Shown in pieces: positions 37,261-44,965 of a DNA stretch of 64,000 nucleotides. The first letter of the stretch is position 1. Each line of letters begins with the position of its first letter. Source of the DNA: Komagataeibacter sucrofermentans DSM 15973 (GTDB lineage Bacteria; Pseudomonadota; Alphaproteobacteria; Acetobacterales; Acetobacteraceae); NCBI RefSeq assembly GCF_040581405.1, contig NZ_CP137157.1, positions 2,664,001 through 2,728,000 of the forward strand. The letters run 5' to 3'. The notes under the pieces are model-generated. The model was given only the letters and a program-made list of their open reading frames with translations, searched no databases and was not told where the DNA came from. Made by a program: the position numbers and the translations under genes.

Positions 37261-37754
37261 ATGACAGGATGCGTGCTGCCACTTGACCCGCCTGCCCATG
37301 TCAAAGCCCCATGGACCGCTATTTTCCATATTTTTTATGGGCTGACTGTCAATGTTTCCGGCTGCAGACATTACCTCACGACCATCCTGCTCATGTGACA
37401 GCATGACGAGGATATGGTTCAGGGTCTCGCATCATGCTTCGCGTATCCAGCGTTAGAGATGCCCGTCAAGGCCGGAAAACGACGTGACAGTTGCCAATGC
37501 AGGCACGCGGTCCTGACAAATATGGGAATGGCTTCACGACACGCCGCAGTGCCCATGTGCTGGAGATGGCCCTGCCGCTTTTGCCGTGGCGTCATGATCT
37601 CATCAGGTTTTTACGCCCTCATCGCTCAAACCCAACGAAAATCAATCAATTATTTCCGGTTTCGCGCTTAAAATCACGAGCAACTTTAAGAATATCTTCC
37701 TAATGTAGAAAATATTATCTGTTATTTTAAGAAATTCCATCTATATCTTTTTTA

Positions 37755-37771
37755 ATGATAATTATTATCAT
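37755..37771. promoter_or_regulatory. Perfect Fur-box-like palindrome (7-1-7)
   Basis: ATGATAATTATTATCAT is a perfect 8-1-8 inverted repeat. Its core TGATAATTATTATCA matches the 7-1-7 Fur box consensus TGATAATnATTATCA at every position. It lies about 257 bp before the sulfatase-fold gene, in AT-rich DNA. Iron regulation is an inference; chance is more likely here than in GC-rich sequence. Confidence 0.45.
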
Positions 37772-38027
37772 ATTTATATCCAGAAATTTCTCATCATTTT
37801 AAAAAACTATGGTGCACTTGTTATATTTAATGATAAGACGTCCCGAAATTTATCACTATCTTGAAAAAAAATGACTCATATCTTAATAACGTGTGCGGAG
37901 TATAATTTATTTATGGATTCTGTTGTTATAAAAGCCATAAATCTATGATGGAATAGAAATTTATAGATTGCTCTGCGCACAATACGCGATAATTAATCAA
38001 TAAAAAAATTGTCAGGAATTTATTAAA

Positions 38028-39602
38028 GTGTCTAACAACAAAAAAAATATGTTTAAGATAATATCATTCATATTTTTTATTGTATCTTATTATATAATAT
38101 CAGCTCATGTGTCCCATCACAGCACGTGGAATCATAAGCCGGGAGCTTTTGCTCTAAGGACTGTGCTTCTTCCTGTGTTTCTCATGAGTTGCGGCAAGAT
38201 TGTTGCCTTGCTTACGGTTCCACTACTTATAACATCTACCTTGATCTATTACATACTATGCCATAAATATGGCTCCATTAGTGAAAGCATGCTACAGGCA
38301 ATTGCTGGCACCAACCCACATGAAGCCCAGTCCACACTTGGTTCTATTGGCATCCCTGCCATAGCTATTTTTGTCATGCTATTTATAGCGCAATGCTATC
38401 TATCCTGGAAATTTGCACGTTTCAGATTATATATGTTGCTTTTTACAGGATTGACGCTGGTCTATCCTTATGGACGCGCGATCGTAAAATTCTGTCAGTT
38501 ACAGACCGCACATCACCTGATTACCGAAAGTACAAATTTTTTCCGCGCCTATGCACCTGGTACAGTAGGAGATACTGTCTACCTTGTTTCATTGATCATG
38601 AATGATGAAAATATAGCAGCGACTCCCCACCAAAATGCAGATAGCATGGTCACGAACAAAGTGCCTGGGCGGGTCAAGAATATTATCGTTGTTGTGGGCG
38701 AATCAGATCTGGCGGACAGACATACGATCTACGGCTATAAAAAACAGAACACGACACCAAACATACAGAACCTTGTTGATCATGACAGAATATGCGTCGT
38801 GAAGGATGCTCATTCTTCCGCTGATATGACACGCTATGCTGTTCCTATGATATTTTCATTTTATGATGCCGATCATCAGGATAAACTATATTCTGAAAAG
38901 AATCTGATCGAACTGGCCAAAGACAATAATTATAAAACTTTCTGGATTGCCTCGCAGGATGGTCGTGGCCAATACTCAAGACCTTTCGGCTATCTATCTG
39001 AATTCAGTAATTATGTAACACGGCAGGATTATAACAATAAGGAAAACCATGTTGACTGGCATGATGAATCCCTCCTCCCGGTTATTAAGGAGAAATTTGC
39101 CGATCAAAGTGAATACAAATTTTTTGTCATTCATATAATTGGCAGCCACGTTAATTATTCTGATGATGTGACACAGGAAGATATCGATGCGCTGCCTAAA
39201 GCAGATGCTTATGACCAGAGCGTCCATCGGACTGACCGCATATTAAACCAGATCATTAATATGGCAGATACGGAACTGAAGGATTACACCTTATTGTACA
39301 CATCAGATCATGCCGAAATTGTTGGCGTTGGTCATGCCATTCAATATGGCGGTTATACTCAATACAGAATACCTGTGTTTCTTCTGGACGAGAGCAAAAA
39401 GTATTGCCAGATGGTAGAGAATATCCGGAACAATGACGGATACTATACTGAAGTTATGGATAAATTCCTTTTGCTTGATATGCTGGGATACGATGTAAAT
39501 CCTGCTGCTATTGAAGAAACAAAGGTCCAGGATCGGATCTTGCATTCAGATGGAAAGACTTATGACTATAAGAACATTCCTACTGAAAAAGACAGAAAAT
39601 GA
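38028..39602 (+). CDS. Phosphoethanolamine-transferase-like (EptA/OpgE sulfatase-fold) membrane protein
   Basis: The 524-residue protein has about four to five N-terminal membrane helices and a periplasmic sulfatase-fold domain from about residue 215. IIVVVGESDLADRHTIYGY with Ser226, NTTPNIQ, FVIHIIGSHVNYSDD and LLYTSDHAEIVGVGH correspond to the nucleophile and metal-binding blocks of EptA/CptA/OpgE enzymes, which add phosphoethanolamine to lipid A, LPS core or glucans. The usual Thr after GES, or GET, is replaced (GESD), so the nucleophile needs confirming. The start is GTG with AGGAA ten bases upstream. It is very AT-rich. Confidence 0.8.
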   Translation: MSNNKKNMFKIISFIFFIVSYYIISAHVSHHSTWNHKPGAFALRTVLLPVFLMSCGKIVALLTVPLLITSTLIYYILCHKYGSISESMLQAIAGTNPHEAQSTLGSIGIPAIAIFVMLFIAQCYLSWKFARFRLYMLLFTGLTLVYPYGRAIVKFCQLQTAHHLITESTNFFRAYAPGTVGDTVYLVSLIMNDENIAATPHQNADSMVTNKVPGRVKNIIVVVGESDLADRHTIYGYKKQNTTPNIQNLVDHDRICVVKDAHSSADMTRYAVPMIFSFYDADHQDKLYSEKNLIELAKDNNYKTFWIASQDGRGQYSRPFGYLSEFSNYVTRQDYNNKENHVDWHDESLLPVIKEKFADQSEYKFFVIHIIGSHVNYSDDVTQEDIDALPKADAYDQSVHRTDRILNQIINMADTELKDYTLLYTSDHAEIVGVGHAIQYGGYTQYRIPVFLLDESKKYCQMVENIRNNDGYYTEVMDKFLLLDMLGYDVNPAAIEETKVQDRILHSDGKTYDYKNIPTEKDRK

Positions 39603-39665
39603 TATAATACCAACGTCTACTCACCAGGGTATGGCGTCAGTTAAGCTCGGCTTTATGAGGTTTGC

Positions 39666-39696
39666 GCATCTCTCCCTGAAACTCAGGGAGAGATGC
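39666..39696. terminator. Perfect 14-bp hairpin after sulfatase-fold gene
   Basis: GCATCTCTCCCTGA and TCAGGGAGAGATGC pair perfectly around a three-base loop, 64 bp after the stop codon. The flanks TTTGC/CAAA extend the stem with a bulge. The T run is missing, but the stem is strong enough to be a terminator or an RNA-stabilising element. Confidence 0.55.
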
Positions 39697-39744
39697 AAAT
39701 GCGGCCGTCCGGTCTGAGGGCCTGACGATTTCGATGGTTCATTG

Positions 39745-39913
39745 GCCGCATTATGCAGGGACGGTGCGCGGTTTTTCACCAGCATGACCTGCATCGCCAA
39801 TCAGATGCCGCAACGACGGCAAAGAGTTGCCTGCCCCCACCGGCGCACCATCCCGATCCTGAATGTCGATGCCGCCCGCATGTCGGTCATGATGCTGCGC
39901 CTGCTTGCGCATC
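39745..39913 (-). pseudogene. IS5-type transposase relic, interrupted by IS66
   Basis: On the minus strand, RHAGGIDIQDRDGAPVGAGN followed by SLPSLRHLIGDAGHAGEKPR reads in one frame, then hits a stop. These match the AxVQDRDGA and FADGGYAGxKL blocks of IS5-family (IS427-like) transposases. The sequence is also similar to the 37080-37255 relic at DNA level. IS66 has inserted into it, since the target duplication falls inside this segment. Confidence 0.7.
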
Positions 39914-39940
39914 GTAACCGGCCGCTCTGGGCCGCCTTGA

Positions 39941-41551
39941 TTATGCGGCCTGTCTGTGCAGTGTATTCACGGGTTTCCAGTTCCATGGCAACAGTTCGTG
40001 GAGCCGGTTGATCTTGTGCTCGTTGATACGGGCCAGGACGTCGGCGAGGTAATCGTGCGGATTAAGCCGGGAGAGTTTTGCGCTTTCGATAAGCGTCATG
40101 GCATCAGCGATGTTGTCGCCCCCGGTGTCGGATCCGGCAAAGAGATAATTTTTTCGCCCCACGCATACGGGCCGTATGGCGCGTTCGGCAGGATTGTTGT
40201 CGATGGCGACACGACCATCTTCGAGGAACAGGGTAAAGGCCTTCCACCGGTTGAACGCATAACGGATCGCTTTTGCCAGTTCCCCCTTTCCAGGGATACG
40301 GGCAAGCTGTGTTTCGCACCATGCGTGGAATGCTGTGACACGGGGGCGGCTTTGTTCCTGTCGGACAGCCAGACGATACGGGGCCGGGTGTCCGGTGATC
40401 TGGCGCTCGATATCGTAGAGCTCTCCGATCTGTTCAAGTGCTTCCCTTGCGATTGTCGAATCACTGCCCTTCCAGACATCATGGAAGGCCCGGCGGAGAT
40501 GAGCCCAGCAGGCCGCTTCGCGCACGTGCACGGTTCCTGTTGCGTCTGGTTTATACAGATCCCTGAACCCGGCGTAGGCGTCAGCCTGCAGAATGCCCCG
40601 GAACTGTGCCAGATGGGTCTGGGGATTGATCCCCTTGCGATCGGGAGAGAACCAGTAGGCCACGGCGGGCGGATCACTCCCTCCCCATGGGCGGGGATCG
40701 CGCAGATAGCTCCAGATCCGCCCTTCCTTCACGCCCCGGGGTTTGCCAGCCTGACGCAGACGGGGGTCAAGAACCTGGATGGGTGTATCATCAGCATGTA
40801 GCAGGTCTGCCTTTACGACATCCTGACGGATCAGATCTGTCAGAGGACGCAGAACGGCAACGGCCTGACCACACCAGTCGATCAGGGTTGAACGGGGAAT
40901 GTCCACACCCTGACGGGCAAAGATCTCATTCTGACGATAAAGCGGAATGTGGTCATCGAATTTCGAGACCAGGATATGGGCTAAAAGCCCGGTGCCAGCC
41001 ATCCCCCGTGGGACAGGGCGCGACGGTGCTTCAGGCTGCACCAGTGTTTCGCAGTGACGGCAGGATTTCTTCAGCCGTGCCGTTTCGACAACTTTCAGTT
41101 TTGCCGCAATAAAGTCCAGTATTTCGGTGACATCTTCGCCTACAAGACGCAGGGGACCGCCACAGGCAGGACAGGCCTCACCTGGGTCGAGAACAATACG
41201 CTCCCGTGGTGTCGTGTCAGAAACCTTTGGTTTGCCACGCTGCCGTGGGGGAGAGAGTGCATCATCGCTGACATCATGCTCCCTGATATCAGGAGAAGGA
41301 TCGGCTGCCGCGATGGCGATTTTTACATCTTCAAGGAGCAGTTCGAGTTGTTCAATCTCACGGTCTATCTTTTCTGAACTGGCCCCGAATTTCTGTTTCT
41401 GAAGACGTGCGATCCGGATTTTGAGAGACTGGACAAGAGCTTCATACGCACGGGCTGACGCAGAAAGCCGAGCCACTTCGGTCTGCAGGGAAACAATCAT
41501 TTCCCTCAGGGTATCCGGATCATCAGGCAGGACCGCAGGTGCAGACGTCAT
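39941..41551 (-). CDS. tnpC: IS66 transposase TnpC
   Basis: This 536-residue DDE transposase carries out strand transfer for the element. Visible are an N-terminal helical/leucine-rich part (VARLSASARAYEALVQSLKI), a zinc-ribbon segment (CPACGGPLRLVGEDV and CRHCETLV), LLHADDTPIQVL with the first catalytic Asp, and the C-terminal block DNNPAERAIRPVCVGRKNYL. Full length and uninterrupted. It starts 63 bp after the tnpB stop. Confidence 0.96.
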   Translation of the reverse strand: MTSAPAVLPDDPDTLREMIVSLQTEVARLSASARAYEALVQSLKIRIARLQKQKFGASSEKIDREIEQLELLLEDVKIAIAAADPSPDIREHDVSDDALSPPRQRGKPKVSDTTPRERIVLDPGEACPACGGPLRLVGEDVTEILDFIAAKLKVVETARLKKSCRHCETLVQPEAPSRPVPRGMAGTGLLAHILVSKFDDHIPLYRQNEIFARQGVDIPRSTLIDWCGQAVAVLRPLTDLIRQDVVKADLLHADDTPIQVLDPRLRQAGKPRGVKEGRIWSYLRDPRPWGGSDPPAVAYWFSPDRKGINPQTHLAQFRGILQADAYAGFRDLYKPDATGTVHVREAACWAHLRRAFHDVWKGSDSTIAREALEQIGELYDIERQITGHPAPYRLAVRQEQSRPRVTAFHAWCETQLARIPGKGELAKAIRYAFNRWKAFTLFLEDGRVAIDNNPAERAIRPVCVGRKNYLFAGSDTGGDNIADAMTLIESAKLSRLNPHDYLADVLARINEHKINRLHELLPWNWKPVNTLHRQAA

Positions 41552-41614
41552 TATGAAAAAATAGCAGAAAACCTAAGAAAATTCAAAATGTTCTGCACTC
41601 TCACGCCATAAAAA

Positions 41615-41962
41615 TCAGGCCACGCGAGACGGTGGTGCAGACCAGGAAGGGCGTCTCCACTCCATGCCTTCCCACAGCATGGCCATCTGTGCTGTCGTCA
41701 GGCGTGCAACGCCCTCTGCCGGAGACGGCCATGGAAAACGTCCCTTCTCAAGCACCTTGTAATAAAGACAGAACCCCTGACCGTCCCACATCAGAAGCTT
41801 GATCCTGTCCCCACGGCGACCACGAAAGGCAAAGAGCGCCCCTGATGTCGGGTTCTGACGCAGCACGTCCTGTGCCAGTGCTGCCAGACCCGATATGCCC
41901 TTGCGCATATCGGTCACCCCGCAGGCCAGATAGACACGCACGCCGTTGCCCACGCCAATCAT
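41615..41962 (-). CDS. tnpB: IS66 accessory protein TnpB
   Basis: The 115-residue IS66 Orf2 protein is required for transposition in characterised elements, though its biochemical role is unclear. RVYLACGVTDMRKGISGLA, GALFAFRGRRGDRIKLLMWD and GFCLYYKVLEKGRFPWP are hallmark blocks. Its start overlaps the tnpA stop by four bases. Confidence 0.95.
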   Translation of the reverse strand: MIGVGNGVRVYLACGVTDMRKGISGLAALAQDVLRQNPTSGALFAFRGRRGDRIKLLMWDGQGFCLYYKVLEKGRFPWPSPAEGVARLTTAQMAMLWEGMEWRRPSWSAPPSRVA

Positions 41963-42318
41963 GCCGTCTCCGCAATCCGGATGACCCGGGCCAGAAGATC
42001 TTCGGCAGGATGTCCCGTCACCCTGATACTACGGCCATTGCGCAGCACTATGGCCAGTTCGTCAGGATCACCGCCAGATGCCACAGCAGGTGTCGTCACT
42101 GAAGCAACAGGAACAAACGCCACAGACTGATCTGGGGAAGATAGTCTTTGACGGAATGACGTCCGCCATTGGTAAAGATGTTGGCGGGTCAGGTCATGTC
42201 GACGTGCCACATCCGATACACTTGCTCCATCCACACCAACTTCAGCCAGTATCGCCAGCTTCCGTTCATCCGACCAGCGGCGGCGGCGTTCAACGCCAAT
42301 CAGGATTTCCTGGGTCAT
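41959..42318 (-). CDS. tnpA: IS66 TnpA (HTH protein)
   Basis: The 119-residue protein has an N-terminal helix-turn-helix of the IS3/IS911-type (RRRRWSDERKLAILAEVG through DLTRQHLYQWRTSF), which probably binds the element ends. The C-terminal ELAIVLRNGRSIRVTG block is typical of IS66 Orf1. It is the first gene of the transposition operon; a palindrome AACGACGTCGTT lies about 25 bp upstream. Confidence 0.93.
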   Translation of the reverse strand: MTQEILIGVERRRRWSDERKLAILAEVGVDGASVSDVARRHDLTRQHLYQWRTSFRQRLSSPDQSVAFVPVASVTTPAVASGGDPDELAIVLRNGRSIRVTGHPAEDLLARVIRIAETA

Positions 42319-42423
42319 TCTTACCTCTCAAATGACGTCAATAACGACGTCGTTAACGACGGTAAGTTACCAGTCACAATCCTCAATCATAAGGCGGCCT
42401 CAAACGGCCGGTTACTGCGCATC

Positions 42424-42871
42424 AAACGCCCAGATACGAAATGTGGGATTAGACCCTGCGAATGCAACGCTGTTGATCCGCAACCCGAGCGGGCTGATGG
42501 GCTTGGATGGATCAACAATATCCCGGCCTTCCATCTCCGTGCCCTGCTAGCGACATCAAAACACAGGGACCGCAGCAAAAAAGCGCCTGTTCGGGCGTGA
42601 CGTGATCGATCTCGATCCTGAAAATTGGACATGGCCCCGCCAGAACATCGCAGCGCCGTACGCTGGAAACATTCTGGCTGTTTCATTCACGGCATCGGTG
42701 CTATTGTCATCGCCCCTTGCCCCGCGCAGGCCCCCGGTGATGGCTGCACCGAATGCTATACGTTGATGATCCGGGCCAAGCCACCAGGAGCGCATAAAGC
42801 TGTCATAAACTGATGCGATCATACGCGCCGCCAATGACTCCATTTATTTTCGATCAGGTTCTGAGGTAATA
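42424..42871. other. Intergenic region right of IS66
   Basis: These 448 bp are GC-rich, decayed DNA that formed the other half of the locus IS66 entered. I see no intact gene and no clear transposase motif. The last 30 bp hold the ribosome-binding site of the GtrII-like gene. Confidence 0.4.
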
Positions 42872-44248
42872 ATGCTTAAGAAAAATACCTTTGCATTTTT
42901 TCTTGATACAGGCTTCCCCATTTTTTTAGTGTCCGTTTTATTTTTCCTGATCGGAAATGGTTTTTTTTCAAATATTTACATCAGCCATGATGACTGGGAT
43001 TATATGCTGTCCCATCGCCATACCCAGCCAGGCTTCATAACACCTTTCATCAGCACATCCTTTGATGGCCGATGGATGAACTACCTGTGGTCATTGCTTG
43101 CAAAGCATATGGATTATAGAAGCGTTTATACGTCTTTTATAGCAATATATTTACTATTTTGCTGGGTCGCGGCGTATTTCCTGTGCAAAAATTCTTTGCA
43201 CAGACTTGTTATCGCGCTCCTTATATTTTTCTGCCCGGCCTATGCGTCCTTATCCTCATGGCCTGCAACCCTTACGATTTCCTGCTTATTATCATTTTTG
43301 ACTTTGATTATTTTAAATAATATTAACGTTAAAATATCATATAAATTATTTTTTGTAATAAATATTCTTCTTATAATGAGCTATCCCCCACTATCATTAG
43401 CAATGATCGTGTACTCCTGCGCCATTCTGGCCCACAAACCAAATTTCAATCCTGTTAAATTTGTCTCCATATCTTTTATTTCTTATGCCTTATCTATTCT
43501 CCTCATATTCTCTCTTAACTATATTTTTCACCATCATTTTGGCATTCATATCGCTGGCTGGCGTCACCCCCATCATATTCACAGCCTGCACGATGTTATG
43601 ACAAATTTCTTCATAGCCATGAAATCGTGCCTTTCTTCCTTTGAATATCACTGGCCGATTATGGCTTTTTCTCTTTTTGTCCTGTTTGTGTCTGTCTCGC
43701 GAAAAGAGAAGATGGGAATCGCCATACTCTGTGCCTTTGTTTATTGCCTGCTGATGGATTTCAACCTTGTTTTTACAACCGGCGTTGACATCCCGCCCCG
43801 CGCCAATATCTGGCAATGGGCTTTTCTGTGCTCTGCCCTTGCATTGTATTTTGGCTGGTCCGAGCAGGGTCGGATTCCTCTCAAAAAATACAATCCCACC
43901 CTCGTCTCGGCCTGTATTGCCGCCGGCATGCTCTTTGTCGGGTGCCGGGAGTGGCTGGCTTTCCATTCAGAAAACAGAGATGTCGCAATATATCAGGCCA
44001 GAATATCGGAAAACCTGCTCTTGCGCGGCCAGAAAACCGTTATCGTATGTGGCGATCCGAGCCGACTGGAAGCACTCCGCTCCACAGGACATGATGATCC
44101 TTTGGCTGAATTGCGGGTGGCATTGAAGAAAATTGCCGACATATCCGTTCTGGCTGGCACAAAGGACGAGTGTGCTCCAGCCGACCGGCTGCCAGATGGC
44201 CCTTTCTATCGCAAAGGCCAGCAGGAATATCTTATGTACGACGAATGA
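42872..44248 (+). CDS. GtrII-like membrane glucosyltransferase
   Basis: The 458-residue protein has about ten membrane helices and an extracytoplasmic C-terminal tail. The first loop reads ISHDDWDYMLSHRH (Asp40-Asp41), then STSFDGRWMNYLW with a G-R-W motif, the layout of the GtrII/GT-C O-antigen glucosyltransferases that use undecaprenyl-phosphate-glucose. The GtrB-like enzyme at 26510 could provide that donor. The ribosome-binding site GAGGT is five bases upstream. It is AT-rich through most of its length and rises in GC toward the 3' end. Confidence 0.77.
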   Translation: MLKKNTFAFFLDTGFPIFLVSVLFFLIGNGFFSNIYISHDDWDYMLSHRHTQPGFITPFISTSFDGRWMNYLWSLLAKHMDYRSVYTSFIAIYLLFCWVAAYFLCKNSLHRLVIALLIFFCPAYASLSSWPATLTISCLLSFLTLIILNNINVKISYKLFFVINILLIMSYPPLSLAMIVYSCAILAHKPNFNPVKFVSISFISYALSILLIFSLNYIFHHHFGIHIAGWRHPHHIHSLHDVMTNFFIAMKSCLSSFEYHWPIMAFSLFVLFVSVSRKEKMGIAILCAFVYCLLMDFNLVFTTGVDIPPRANIWQWAFLCSALALYFGWSEQGRIPLKKYNPTLVSACIAAGMLFVGCREWLAFHSENRDVAIYQARISENLLLRGQKTVIVCGDPSRLEALRSTGHDDPLAELRVALKKIADISVLAGTKDECAPADRLPDGPFYRKGQQEYLMYDE

Positions 44249-44357
44249 TCGGGAACTGTCAGGATTTCATGTTCCGAACATGGTTCTGTTCCTGACAATC
44301 TGCACCTTCTTTCGCATCACACGACAGACCCAATAACACCCTGCAATCATCAGACCT

Positions 44358-44426
44358 GTGGTGAAGCTTTTTTTAAGACGCTTTAAAAGACGTCGCCTTT
44401 TTGGAAAAAGGCGACACGCGGAAACG
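44358..44426 (+). repeat. Dispersed intergenic repeat, copy D (partial)
   Basis: This copy keeps GTGAAGC(T)n, CTTTAAAAGACGTCGCC(T)n and GGAAAAAGGCGAC but its outer ends are eroded. It lies between convergent genes and also supplies the last codons of the gene at 44373. Confidence 0.7.
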
Positions 44427-44765
44427 GGCCTGCGCCAGCATATCCTTTTCCATGCTGGCTCGCCATGCAGCTTCCTGTCCCGGCGGCACCACCACGACCA
44501 GACGGGTAAACCATTTCAGCCCGCCGGTCGCACGCTTACGAAAGAGATCGCCCAGCAGCGCCGCAAAACTGCTGCGCGGCAGGCAGCACTGGCAGCCTTT
44601 TCCATGCGTCAGGGTGGTGGTGGCAGGCTGCGCCACCACAAGGCCCGCCCAGCCCTCCGCCGGGCCGGGCTCGCTGCCATCACCCACCACCAGAAGCGTA
44701 TCGGGGTGCGGGGTTACAGGTCCGCCAGCCACCACGAATTCCACCACGATCCGCCCATCTGCCAT
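44373..44765 (-). CDS. CobW/COG0523-like CXCC protein without P-loop
   Basis: The 130-residue protein contains KGCQCCLPRSSFAALLGDLF followed by FTRLVVVVPP (about 60-95). This corresponds to the GCxCC metal-binding motif and adjoining helix of COG0523/CobW metallochaperone GTPases. The P-loop (GxxGxGKTT) and the other GTPase motifs are absent, so it cannot bind GTP in the usual way. The final 15 or so residues come from repeat copy D. I chose the ATG with GGAGG eight bases upstream. It is divergent from metH, whose product needs cobalamin. Function is unknown. Confidence 0.7.
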   Translation of the reverse strand: MADGRIVVEFVVAGGPVTPHPDTLLVVGDGSEPGPAEGWAGLVVAQPATTTLTHGKGCQCCLPRSSFAALLGDLFRKRATGGLKWFTRLVVVVPPGQEAAWRASMEKDMLAQARFRVSPFSKKATSFKAS

Positions 44766-44965
44766 TATGGCATCCTCCACTTCTCATCACTCCGGGCCTA
44801 CGGCGTTTTTCCATTTGAGCCGATGATGCTGGACACCAGCGGAAAGTTCGGGGAATAAAAGGCACCAGACCAATCCATATGCAAGCCCGGCCCGGACAGA
44901 CCGCGCTGGAAAACCGCGGCAAACACTGGCTTCTGCCCGGCATTCACCAGAATTTCAGGATAACC

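Larger units (their letters stand above)
36808..38027. other. Long intergenic region: IS5-type relic then AT-rich promoter DNA
   Basis: About 1.2 kb lie between psd and the divergent sulfatase-fold gene. From 36960 to 37260 there is a decayed IS5-type transposase. From 37400 to 37620 there is GC-rich decayed DNA related to 30612-30710. From 37640 to 38027 the sequence is extremely AT-rich and contains a perfect Fur-type palindrome at 37755-37771. Confidence 0.6.
39603..39913. other. Intergenic stretch with hairpin and IS5-type relic
   Basis: This 311-bp stretch between the sulfatase-fold gene and IS66 holds the perfect 14-bp hairpin at 39666-39696. From about 39745 onward it holds a piece of a decayed IS5-type transposase that continues on the far side of the IS66 insertion. 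Confidence 0.6.
39914..42415 (-). mobile_element. Complete IS66-family insertion sequence
   Basis: The 2502-bp element has 25-bp imperfect terminal inverted repeats (39914-39938 and 42391-42415). Both start GTAACCGGCCG and share GCCGCCTT after a six-base variable block. It is flanked by an 8-bp direct repeat TGCGCATC (39906-39913 and 42416-42423), the target duplication length known for IS66. It carries tnpA, tnpB and tnpC in that order on the minus strand, all intact. It therefore looks young and probably mobile. Confidence 0.95.

Noticed and set aside
44766-44965. Possible cobalamin or SAM riboswitch before metH
   Set aside because: The interval is too short for a B12 riboswitch on the metH strand, and I see no B12-box or SAM-II-like core.
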